Below, piece after piece: positions 1 to 7,208 of a stretch of 64,000 nucleotides of DNA. This stretch comes from Sporolactobacillus nakayamae (GTDB lineage Bacteria; Bacillota; Bacilli; Bacillales; Sporolactobacillaceae): NCBI RefSeq assembly GCF_900113325.1, contig NZ_FOOY01000017.1:16648-80647 (forward strand), written 5' to 3'. Under the pieces are notes generated by a model, which did no database searches, was not told the origin of the DNA, and saw nothing but the letters and a program-made list of their open reading frames with translations. Both the position numbers and the translations under genes were made by a program. Every line of letters begins with the position of its first letter. The first letter of the stretch is position 1.

Positions 1-707
1 TGAACACGGGGGACATGTGCGTAGCATGCTTCAGCAAGTACATAGGTCTCGCCCGTGATGGCGCTTTCAATATTTTGAAAGTGCTGATCCTTTGCCAAAT
101 GAATAATCGCATCAAGCCGGAAACCGGCAATACCTTTTTTCAACCAAAACGCAGCAATTTGATAAACCTCTTTTCTAACTTTAGGATTTTCCCAGTTTAA
201 ATCTGGCATCTTCTTATCAAACAAATGAAAAAAGTATTGTTCGGTTGCCTGCTCATAGGTCCATGCACTTCCTTCGAAAAAAGACGCCCAATTTGTCGGC
301 TCTTTGCCGTTTTTTCCATCCCGCCAAATATAGTAATCTCTATATGGATTTGTTTTGCTTTTCATGGATTCACGGAACCATGGATGTTGATCAGAGGTGT
401 GATTCACGACAAGATCAAGAATGATCTTGAGTCCTCTTTTACTCGACTCGGAAATCAATACGTCCATATCTTCCATCGTGCCAAACTGTTCATCGATCTG
501 ATAGTAGTCACTGATGTCATAGCCATGATCCACCTGAGGTGACTTGAAAATCGGATTGAGCCAAAGGATAGTGACACCAAGTGACTGTATGTAGTCTAAT
601 TTGGTGATGATTCCTTTTATATCTCCCACTCCATCATGATCCATATCTTTAAAGCTTTTTGGATAGATTTGATAAACGATGGCATGATTCCACCAAGGCT
701 GTTTCAT
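1..707 (-). CDS. GH13 alpha-glucosidase (oligo-1,6-glucosidase-like), 3' part missing
   Basis: Cytoplasmic retaining alpha-glucosidase of family GH13, expected to release glucose from short alpha-glucosides. The N-terminus MKQPWWNHAIVYQIYPKSF is the classic start of oligo-1,6-glucosidase/trehalose-6-phosphate hydrolase relatives. The conserved VNHTS region, the nucleophile motif GFRLDAI and the acid/base Glu in VLAEA are all visible before the gene runs off the window at base 1. The start at 707 follows a GGGAGG ribosome site. The gene lies downstream of and in the same direction as a LacI-type regulator and has a LacI-family palindrome before its start. Exact substrate (isomaltose, sucrose or trehalose-6-phosphate) cannot be settled from this fragment. 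Confidence 0.88.
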   Translation of the reverse strand, partial: MKQPWWNHAIVYQIYPKSFKDMDHDGVGDIKGIITKLDYIQSLGVTILWLNPIFKSPQVDHGYDISDYYQIDEQFGTMEDMDVLISESSKRGLKIILDLVVNHTSDQHPWFRESMKSKTNPYRDYYIWRDGKNGKEPTNWASFFEGSAWTYEQATEQYFFHLFDKKMPDLNWENPKVRKEVYQIAAFWLKKGIAGFRLDAIIHLAKDQHFQNIESAITGETYVLAEACYAHVPRV

Positions 708-736
708 TTTGCTGCCTCCCCTCCTCACTTTCTAAA

Positions 737-790
737 ATTATCATGCGCATACTTTGATGACAATCATTAATCAATTGTTACCGATAACAG
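737..790 (-). promoter_or_regulatory. Glucosidase promoter with LacI-family operator
   Basis: A 14-bp near-palindrome TGTTACCGATAACA with the central CpG typical of LacI/GalR operators lies at 776-789. Just downstream on the minus strand are TTGTCA (758-763) and GATAAT (737-742) with a short 15-bp spacer, so the promoter call is weaker than the operator. The adjacent LacI-type gene product is the natural candidate to bind it. Confidence 0.55.
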
Positions 791-793
791 AAT

Positions 794-826
794 AGTAAAT
801 GCCGGACTTGGCATCCGGCATTTACT
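794..826 (-). terminator. Hairpin after the LacI-type gene
   Basis: A perfect 13-bp stem (794-806 with 814-826, 7-nt loop) lies 37 bp past the regulator stop. There is no clear U-tract, so it may only partly terminate, or may separate the regulator transcript from the glucosidase promoter. Confidence 0.6.
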
Positions 827-862
827 CATTGTGGAAATAACCTTTAACTTTTTCAAACAGTA

Positions 863-1861
863 TTAGTTCATTCCCAATAACTTGCTCTCCTTTGGAAGCG
901 TCTGAACAGATTGTATCGTCGAGCCGCGGACAATCAGTTCAGGTTCAAATATGCGATGTCCTACTTTCTTGCCGTTCTGATTAATTTTTTCGAGCAGCAG
1001 TGAAACCAGCGCTTTACCCATCTCGACGATTGGTTGCCTGATCGTTGTTAATTGCGGATGCGATATTCGATCAAGAAACACACCGTCAAAACCCGTCACA
1101 GCAACATCACCGGGAACATTCAAACCCAAACATTGTGCCGCGCGAACAACGCCTATACCTAACCTGTCTGAGGCACATACGAATACCGTTCGCCTCTCTG
1201 TCGATCGCAATATTTTCTCAGCTTCGAATTGAGCAACATGTGAACTGTTTTTCATCAGACAAATTTGCGGCTTGAGATGAACGTGCTCCATTGACCGCTT
1301 AAACCCCTCCAATCTTGATGCCATAAAAGGCTCATTTATATCAATTCCGTAAAATAAAATATGTTTACAACCCAAGCTCAGCACATGCTCGGTTGCCATT
1401 TGCATTCCTTTTCTATTATCAACATCGATATAATCATAACCCTGTTCATTTTGACCAAATAAAACGACCGGCTGGTCAAGTTGCGCAATGATATGTGCAA
1501 AGTCTTCCCTTCGCATGCCGGTGACGATCACGCCGTCACATTTGCCGATGGTGTGAGAATTTCGCGTAACAAGTTGAAGTGAGTAATGATGCTGATCCAA
1601 TTCAATGGCAATGCCTGCGAGCAAGTTCATGTAATAGGGCTCTGTCGTATCCATTTCTTCCAAAATCAACAGCTTAACAACCTGTGTACGATTCTGAACA
1701 AGTGCTCGCGCCGCATAATTGGGCACATATTTAAGTTCCTTCATTGCGTTGTACACTAATTTGCGCAACTCATCGGAAACCTGTTCGGGATGATTGATCA
1801 CCCGAGACACCGTCATCTTAGAGACAACAGCCTTTTTAGCGACATCAGATAAGGTTGCCAT
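863..1861 (-). CDS. LacI/GalR-family transcriptional regulator
   Basis: DNA-binding sugar-responsive regulator of 332 aa, the usual family length. The N-terminal helix-turn-helix reads ATLSDVAKKAVVSKMTVSR, followed by the hinge (YVPNYAARALVQNRT) and a periplasmic-binding-protein-like effector domain (about residues 60-315) with the TGFDG and TTIRQP motifs seen in CcpA/MalR relatives. The start at 1861 is preceded by GAGAGGAATGTAA. It sits immediately upstream of the GH13 glucosidase in the same orientation and a family-type operator lies between them, so local control of alpha-glucoside use is the best inference. The inducer is unknown. Confidence 0.92.
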   Translation of the reverse strand: MATLSDVAKKAVVSKMTVSRVINHPEQVSDELRKLVYNAMKELKYVPNYAARALVQNRTQVVKLLILEEMDTTEPYYMNLLAGIAIELDQHHYSLQLVTRNSHTIGKCDGVIVTGMRREDFAHIIAQLDQPVVLFGQNEQGYDYIDVDNRKGMQMATEHVLSLGCKHILFYGIDINEPFMASRLEGFKRSMEHVHLKPQICLMKNSSHVAQFEAEKILRSTERRTVFVCASDRLGIGVVRAAQCLGLNVPGDVAVTGFDGVFLDRISHPQLTTIRQPIVEMGKALVSLLLEKINQNGKKVGHRIFEPELIVRGSTIQSVQTLPKESKLLGMN

Positions 1862-1885
1862 TTACATTCCTCTCTTTCACACATT

Positions 1886-1927
1886 CTAGTACAAGTAATG
1901 ATAACACCTTTCAAGAAATCGTTTACA
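1886..1927 (-). promoter_or_regulatory. LacI-type gene promoter with near-cre site
   Basis: On the minus strand TTGAAA (1909-1914) and TACTAG (1886-1891) are separated by 17 bp. A catabolite-responsive-element-like sequence TGTAAACGATTTCT (1914-1927), one mismatch from a common cre consensus, overlaps the upstream edge of the -35 box. CcpA control is plausible but unproved. Confidence 0.45.
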
Positions 1928-2028
1928 CTGATTTGCAAATGGTTCGCTCTATTTTGAGTGTATTCACATCTTGCTACTTGCAGTATTCTGCTGTCTTCAC
2001 ATTTTCGGAAATCCTATTGTTAGAACAA

Positions 2029-2134
2029 GAAAAATCGGGCAAAAAGCGCCCGGTCCTTACTTCCGCAGGAGGCGGTGGCTTTCGCGTTGCATACAGGAGG
2101 TATGCGTACTTAGTGAAAGTTCCTTTGCTCCAAA
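2029..2134 (+). repeat. Three-hairpin interspersed repeat, copy A
   Basis: This intergenic sequence matches 49163-49263. It holds three successive hairpins: 2036-2040/2048-2052, 2063-2066/2072-2075 with loop AGGAG, and 2089-2094/2100-2105 with loop AGGAG. The shared linear motifs are ACTTCCGCAG, GGCTT, CGTTGC and TTAGT..AAG.TCCTTT. The two copies differ inside the third stem by paired substitutions, which suggests selection on structure. No ORF is apparent. Strand is arbitrary. Confidence 0.75.
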
Positions 2135-2218
2135 TGCGGTTTTGAATCATCAACCTTGTCTTGAGCAGACACTTCAATTTCATAGCTCATTTTGGTCCTT
2201 AATTAAGTAACGAGTAAA

Positions 2219-2491
2219 ATAAGCGGAGATTTTCCGGCTATTTGCATCATGATGCTTGTTTCACAGGTAAATAAGGGTAATTATTCCGCTTATGCACAGA
2301 AATAACCTCCATTTTCCCGTTTTTCGATGCGATAAGCGGAATTTCTCCGTCTATTTAAGCTATTTTTTCGTTCATTTTCAAAATAAGCGGAATTTCTCCG
2401 TCTATTTCTCAGATGGGGCGCTTACCTGATCGCCCAACCGAATCTTATGACCTTATCGTCGTACCGGCAAGGCAAAACGATAAACTTTTAT
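2219..2491 (+). repeat. 273-bp interspersed repeat, copy 1
   Basis: Nearly identical, with roughly one difference per ten bases by eye, to 12366-12639 in the same orientation. It contains several ATAAGCGGA...TTTCCG half-palindromic units and a GGGCG...CGCCC hairpin near its 3' third. No intact reading frame, no terminal inverted repeats and no obvious target duplication are visible. It fills the space between the nagE terminator and the LacI-type promoter region. Confidence 0.9.
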
Positions 2492-2571
2492 ACGTAAATA
2501 GGGCATTTTATATTTTCATTCAAGCGGTGTACCGTGCCCCTCAAGCGGGTCATGAATGTTTCTTTACTTGC

Positions 2572-2608
2572 AAAAAAAGAGAGCCCGCACAGTCGATTGT
2601 GCGGGCTC
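2572..2608 (-). terminator. nagE terminator
   Basis: An 11-bp perfect stem (2581-2591 with 2598-2608) is followed on the minus strand by a run of seven T, 23 bp after the nagE stop. Confidence 0.9.
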
Positions 2609-2630
2609 CTTTATTTTACTCAATAATCAT

Positions 2631-4538
2631 TTAACCAAAACTAATAATATCCACTTCATTCAGATCGACTTTACCACTCTTCTTTAAAACGACATGTTTG
2701 GAAGGATCGAGGTTCGTGAAAATCACCGGACTGATTAGCGAAGGAACTTTATCCTTAATCACAGGAATATCAAAGGAGATCAGTTTCTGGCCTTTCACAA
2801 CCGTATCTCCTTCGTTCACAAAGTTGGTAAATCCCTCTCCATTTAATTTGACAGTATCCAAACCGATGTGAATCAGGACTTCCATGCCATCGATACCTGT
2901 CAATCCGACTGCGTGCTTCGTAGGAAACACGCCGCTGACTTTCCCGTCAACCGGTGAGACGACAACACCTTCATCCGGATCAATGGCAAAACCGTCACCC
3001 ATCATCTGCTCAGAAAAAACCTTGTCCGGCACATCTGTAAGTGGAAGCAGCTTTCCCTTTATTGGTGCGCATACTAATTCGGCGCCAACAGATACAGTAG
3101 CTAAACTTGGTTCGGGTGCTGAATCATCCAATTTTGCCTCAGTAAGATCGACAGATGATTGGATCAGTTTTCTCATCGCATCTGCCACAAATTCCACATC
3201 CGTACCTATAATCACCTGCAAGTTCGTTTTATTGACTTTGACGACGCCATGCGCGCCATGCTGCTTGATTGCTTTGTCATCAGCAATTCCTGAATCCGCG
3301 ACTGTTAATCTGAGCCGAGTCGTACAATGATCAACAGTTGCAATGTTATTTATGCCGCCTATATCCTTGATTAAATGAGCAGCCAATACTTCATATTTAT
3401 CATCTGCGTCTATCCCGGAAATCTGATCGGAGCTTCCATCAACGAGATCATCATCGTCCTCGCGTCCCGGTGTCTTGAGGTTGAACCATTTAATGGCGAA
3501 ATAGAAGACACCAAAGTAGATCACCGCGAAAACAACACCGACGACAAGCAATAACAAGGGCTTTTGCGCAATTCGATAATTGAGAACATAATCAATCGCC
3601 CCAGCTGAAAAACTAAAACCATCATGAATGCCCAACGCGTACGTGACTGCCATAGACAGCGCGGTCAGAATGGCATGAATCAAGTAGAGAACAGGCGCTA
3701 GGAACATAAAAGAGAATTCAATAGGTTCTGTAACACCGGTGACAAATGATGTTAGCGCGATACCGGCTAACATACCGCTTACTGCCTTGCGATGCTCTTT
3801 TTTTGCCGCGGCAATCATCGCAAAGCAAGCGGCAGGCAGCCCGAACATCATGATGGGAAAATAACCTGCGAGCAGCAGTCCCGCGGAAGGATCGCCCGCG
3901 AGGAATCGAGTAATTTCACCATGTAACCCTTTATAGGTACCGAATTCAAACCATACAAGCGTATTTATAACATGATGCAGACCGAGTGGTAAAAGTAATC
4001 GGTTCAAGAGACCATAAATGGCGGAACCAAATACTCCTGCGTCATACAACCAGGTCGCCAAGTGCGACATGCCCAGCTGCACGTACGGCCAAACATACCC
4101 AAATACAAATCCAATAACGAGCATTGTTCCAGAGGTGACAATAGGGACAAAACGTCGGCCGCCGAAGAATGCCAGCCAGTCGGGAAGTTTAATGTTGTGG
4201 TAGCGATTATAGAGCATGCCGGCAATAATTCCGGCAACAATACCGCCGAGTACACCTAGGTTGATCGTCTTATTCAGAGAGATCGCACAGGCATTGAGTA
4301 CGAAGAACCCCATTGCACCGGCAAGTGCTGCAGTTCCGTTATTATCCTTTGCGAAGCCTACAGCAATACCAATCGCAAATATCAACGGGAGGTTTGAAAA
4401 AACCGCATTTCCAGCAGCTGCGATAAACGGAACATTGAACAGATCCGGCTGTCCGAGACGTAAGAGCAGAGCGGCCGCAGGCAGTGCTGCAATCGGAAGC
4501 ATCAGTGACTTGCCAATTCTTTGTAGAAATCCCAACAT
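2631..4538 (-). CDS. nagE: PTS N-acetylglucosamine-type EIICBA
   Basis: Membrane permease that imports and phosphorylates an amino sugar, most likely GlcNAc, using phosphoenolpyruvate. Domain order is IIC (residues about 1-360), IIB (about 380-465) and IIA (about 490-630). The IIC start (LQRIGKSLMLPIAALPAAALLLR) and FNLKTPGRED linker closely resemble E. coli NagE. The IIB phosphocysteine is Cys405 in DHCTTRLRLT; the IIA active histidine is His557 in EVLIHIG. Length (635 aa) is normal for a three-domain fusion. The start follows GAGGAGAGATAGATT. An amino-sugar-type operator lies inside its promoter. Glucose or maltose specificity is less likely given the IIC sequence. Confidence 0.92.
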   Translation of the reverse strand: MLGFLQRIGKSLMLPIAALPAAALLLRLGQPDLFNVPFIAAAGNAVFSNLPLIFAIGIAVGFAKDNNGTAALAGAMGFFVLNACAISLNKTINLGVLGGIVAGIIAGMLYNRYHNIKLPDWLAFFGGRRFVPIVTSGTMLVIGFVFGYVWPYVQLGMSHLATWLYDAGVFGSAIYGLLNRLLLPLGLHHVINTLVWFEFGTYKGLHGEITRFLAGDPSAGLLLAGYFPIMMFGLPAACFAMIAAAKKEHRKAVSGMLAGIALTSFVTGVTEPIEFSFMFLAPVLYLIHAILTALSMAVTYALGIHDGFSFSAGAIDYVLNYRIAQKPLLLLVVGVVFAVIYFGVFYFAIKWFNLKTPGREDDDDLVDGSSDQISGIDADDKYEVLAAHLIKDIGGINNIATVDHCTTRLRLTVADSGIADDKAIKQHGAHGVVKVNKTNLQVIIGTDVEFVADAMRKLIQSSVDLTEAKLDDSAPEPSLATVSVGAELVCAPIKGKLLPLTDVPDKVFSEQMMGDGFAIDPDEGVVVSPVDGKVSGVFPTKHAVGLTGIDGMEVLIHIGLDTVKLNGEGFTNFVNEGDTVVKGQKLISFDIPVIKDKVPSLISPVIFTNLDPSKHVVLKKSGKVDLNEVDIISFG

Positions 4539-4671
4539 AATCTATCTCTCCTCTGTTAATAAAAATGGATACAATGAATCGTATTATTGCTGCTTCTCTT
4601 TAAAAAGTTTCTCTCCCCTCACTTTGATAACGTCGACATTTAATCTACTATTCTGTCATTTTCACACAAAA

Positions 4672-4699
4672 ATATTATGTTGTCTAGACATTCAATCAA
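4672..4699 (-). promoter_or_regulatory. nagE promoter with NagR/DasR-like operator in the spacer
   Basis: On the minus strand TTGATT (4694-4699) and TAATAT (4672-4677) are spaced by 16 bp. The spacer carries the perfect 10-bp palindrome TGTCTAGACA (4681-4690), which resembles the GntR-family NagR/YvoA (dre) operator. Binding there would block RNA polymerase, so repression relieved by amino-sugar phosphates is likely. About 130 nt of leader follows. Confidence 0.65.
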
Positions 4700-5017
4700 A
4701 TTATTTGTCACTATTTATTACACAACAAGATATTTATTTTCACATCCATCCCCTTGATGATGATCATTCGCACAGTTGCAATCAATTAAGCGAGCGCTCC
4801 ATTCGCGCAATAAGTAAGAGGTCTTTCACGAATTATCGTTCTCTAGGCGACATATAGAAGCGGCTGCACAGTCCCAATGAATTCTACGATCCCCCCGGCC
4901 CAATCGCTTCGACACCCCGTCACCAAATAAACATGGGGCTTATGCACTGTTTTTTATTTTCTCCTTGAGTGTACGATTTCAATCAATGATTATTCTATCA
5001 ATTTGCCGGGACATTTG

Positions 5018-5034
5018 ACCTAGTTTGTCTAGGT
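5018..5034. promoter_or_regulatory. Second dre-like inverted repeat upstream of the protease
   Basis: ACCTAG and CTAGGT flank a 5-bp centre; the sequence TTTGTCTAGGTATTA partly resembles the NagR/YvoA consensus. It lies about 160 bp before the S53 protease start and 85 bp upstream of a TATAAT at 5119-5124. No good -35 box accompanies that TATAAT. The rest of 4700-5190 shows no gene. Confidence 0.35.
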
Positions 5035-5193
5035 ATTAGTTCCTGCTTTTTCCAAAAAATATCGATTTATGTCAAATTAATTCGATTTGTAATGCTTAAT
5101 CTATCAATCTACCTGGGGTATAATCGATTTTATTTAAGAGAGAAAAGGGAGCATCGTTTTTATAAAATTCACTAAATTGGGGATGGTTTACTC

Positions 5194-7116
5194 ATGGCGA
5201 AAAAATGGTACAAGATTCTAATCGCCGCTGTTTTATCTTCACTGCTCATTTTCAGTTCACTTCCGTCATTTGCGGCTGCTTCATCTTCAAGCAAAGCAGA
5301 CCAACAACTGACATCAGTTAAACAGGGAACTGGCCGTTCAGTATTGGAAAACGCTGATTATTTCGGAGATCTCCCGGATAACACGCCGGTTTCTGTGGAT
5401 ATTGTCTTAAAGACTAACAATGAAAAGAAACTGCAATCCTATATTGAACGAACAGTAGATCCAAACAGCGCATTGTACCATAGATATCTTAGTGTTGACC
5501 AGTTTAAAAAAGGATTCGGCGCACCCAATGCAACGGTCAAAGCTCTGACTCACTATCTGAAACACTACAAGATTAGTACGAAGATCTATGATAATAATCT
5601 GATTGTTTCTGCAAATGGAACAGCTGGGGACTTCAATAAGGCATTCAGCGTAACCATTCAGAAGGCGAAGTTCAGAGGAAGAAGCTTCCACGCCGCAAAA
5701 AAAGGGCCGAAACTGCCACGCTTCCTTGCTTCTCATGTTTTGGCAATCCTCGGGTTGACCAACTATTCGGAACTCACACCTCGCGCCGTGAAGCGTCCGC
5801 TTAAACTTACTCCGAACGCGAGCGGCGGTCCATTGAATTTAGACCCTCAGGATCTCATCAAACAGTACAACGTCGGGCCATTATATGATCAAGGCGCCAA
5901 TGGAAAAGGACAAACCATTGGCATCGTTACCTTAGCAGATTTTAACACAGAAGATGCCTACAGTTTCTGGAAGCAAGAAGGCATTGATGTTAAGGCCGAC
6001 CGTATTCACAAAATTCTGGTTGACGGCGGATCCGATTGGAACGGCTATGAAGAGACATCACTCGATGTTGAACAATCCGGTGCACTCGCGCCTCAAGCAG
6101 ACGTTAACGTCTACATCGGTCCGAACACAGACGCGGGCTTCGTAAACGCATTCGCAACGGCAATTAATGAAAACAAGGCTGCACAACTTTCTGTGAGCTG
6201 GGGACTGAGCGAGTCGGCAATCAGTGCCGCTGTTAAAGATCAAACCGAAGATCCGGCTTATGCGCAGGCTTATAATCAATTATTTGAACAGGCAGCAGCT
6301 CAAGGTATTTCGATGTTCGCATCAGCAGGTGATGCCGGCGCTTATGACGCAAGCCGAGATATGGGCACTTACAACCTCGCTGTTGACAACCCGGCCGACA
6401 GCCCTTATATTACCGCCGCTGGAGGAACAACCTTGCCATGGTCCTATACAACAAAAACAGGTGTTCAACTAACTGTTGCATCAGAGCGCGCGTGGGGCTG
6501 GAACTATCTCTACCCATACTTTGACTCGCTCGGACTTGGCACCCCGGAAGGCTGGTCAAACTACTACTTCGTTGGTGGAGGCGGCGGCTTCAGTCAGTTG
6601 TTCGCGACTCCTGATTATCAGAAAGGTGTTTCCGGTGTGAATCGATTTACAGCTGCTCAGCAATGGCATCCTAGCTCTGATTTCGGTTCGATCACGCCAC
6701 TTGCTGATGCGAAAATCATTTCAGGTCGCTCAAGCGGAAGAAACATGCCGGATGTATCGCTGAACGCAGATCCCTATACAGGCTATAAAGTATTTCTATC
6801 CGATCCAAATGCTCCCGGCAGCAACTCAGGCTTCAGCACCTTCGGCGGAACGAGTGTCGTATCGCCTCAATTGGCCGGTCTTACCGCGCTGATGAACAGC
6901 AATCAGAAAGGACGCATCGGATTTTGGAACAGCCAAATTTACCGTTTTGCAAAACAAAAGAGTTCGCCGTTCCATCCCCTGAACACGACCGGAACAGAAA
7001 ATACCAATCTGTATTACACCGGCACAAAAGGAACAATTTATAACCAGAGTAGCGGACTTGGTACGATTAACGTCGCTTCACTTGCAAGCCATTTTAAAAG
7101 TTCATTTTCACGATGA
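5194..7116 (+). CDS. Secreted S53 (sedolisin/kumamolisin-type) serine-carboxyl protease precursor
   Basis: Extracellular acid endopeptidase made as a pre-pro-enzyme of 640 aa. A signal peptide spans residues 1-28 (KK, hydrophobic core, FAAAS). The activation prodomain covers about 45-190 and the catalytic domain about 215-635. The Ser-Glu-Asp triad is visible: Glu287 and Asp291 in EETSLD and Ser554 in GGTSVVSP, with the oxyanion Asp380 in SAGDAG. The start follows a weak GGGGATGG site. It is a single-gene unit ended by a hairpin. Members of this family act at low pH, fitting an acid-producing host. A dre-like element upstream hints at amino-sugar-linked control, which is speculative. Confidence 0.95.
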   Translation: MAKKWYKILIAAVLSSLLIFSSLPSFAAASSSSKADQQLTSVKQGTGRSVLENADYFGDLPDNTPVSVDIVLKTNNEKKLQSYIERTVDPNSALYHRYLSVDQFKKGFGAPNATVKALTHYLKHYKISTKIYDNNLIVSANGTAGDFNKAFSVTIQKAKFRGRSFHAAKKGPKLPRFLASHVLAILGLTNYSELTPRAVKRPLKLTPNASGGPLNLDPQDLIKQYNVGPLYDQGANGKGQTIGIVTLADFNTEDAYSFWKQEGIDVKADRIHKILVDGGSDWNGYEETSLDVEQSGALAPQADVNVYIGPNTDAGFVNAFATAINENKAAQLSVSWGLSESAISAAVKDQTEDPAYAQAYNQLFEQAAAQGISMFASAGDAGAYDASRDMGTYNLAVDNPADSPYITAAGGTTLPWSYTTKTGVQLTVASERAWGWNYLYPYFDSLGLGTPEGWSNYYFVGGGGGFSQLFATPDYQKGVSGVNRFTAAQQWHPSSDFGSITPLADAKIISGRSSGRNMPDVSLNADPYTGYKVFLSDPNAPGSNSGFSTFGGTSVVSPQLAGLTALMNSNQKGRIGFWNSQIYRFAKQKSSPFHPLNTTGTENTNLYYTGTKGTIYNQSSGLGTINVASLASHFKSSFSR

Positions 7117-7166
7117 TTTAACCTAGGAAAAAATATTTTCTCACTGTTAAGTCCTTATGTATAAAG

Positions 7167-7203
7167 AAGGCCCTCGAGTCTATTAAACTCGGGGACCTTT
7201 TGT
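7167..7203. terminator. Terminator between protease and asnB
   Basis: AAGGCCCTCGAG pairs with CTCGGGGACCTT (10 of 12 positions) followed by TTTTGTTT on the plus strand. It serves the protease and may also serve the convergent asnB. Confidence 0.75.
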
Positions 7204-7208
7204 TTACC

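Noticed and set aside
225..542. Plus-strand frame opposite the glucosidase
   Set aside because: It is antisense to a strongly conserved GH13 gene and has no ribosome site.
1855..2145. Small plus-strand frames over the LacI promoter and repeat copy A
   Set aside because: No ribosome site, no family similarity, and they run through regulatory and repeat sequence.
2219..2491. Possible CRISPR array from repeated AAGCGGAATTTCTCCG units
   Set aside because: Only about four imperfect units, unequal spacing, no unique spacers of constant length and no cas genes; the whole block recurs as one repeat at 12366.
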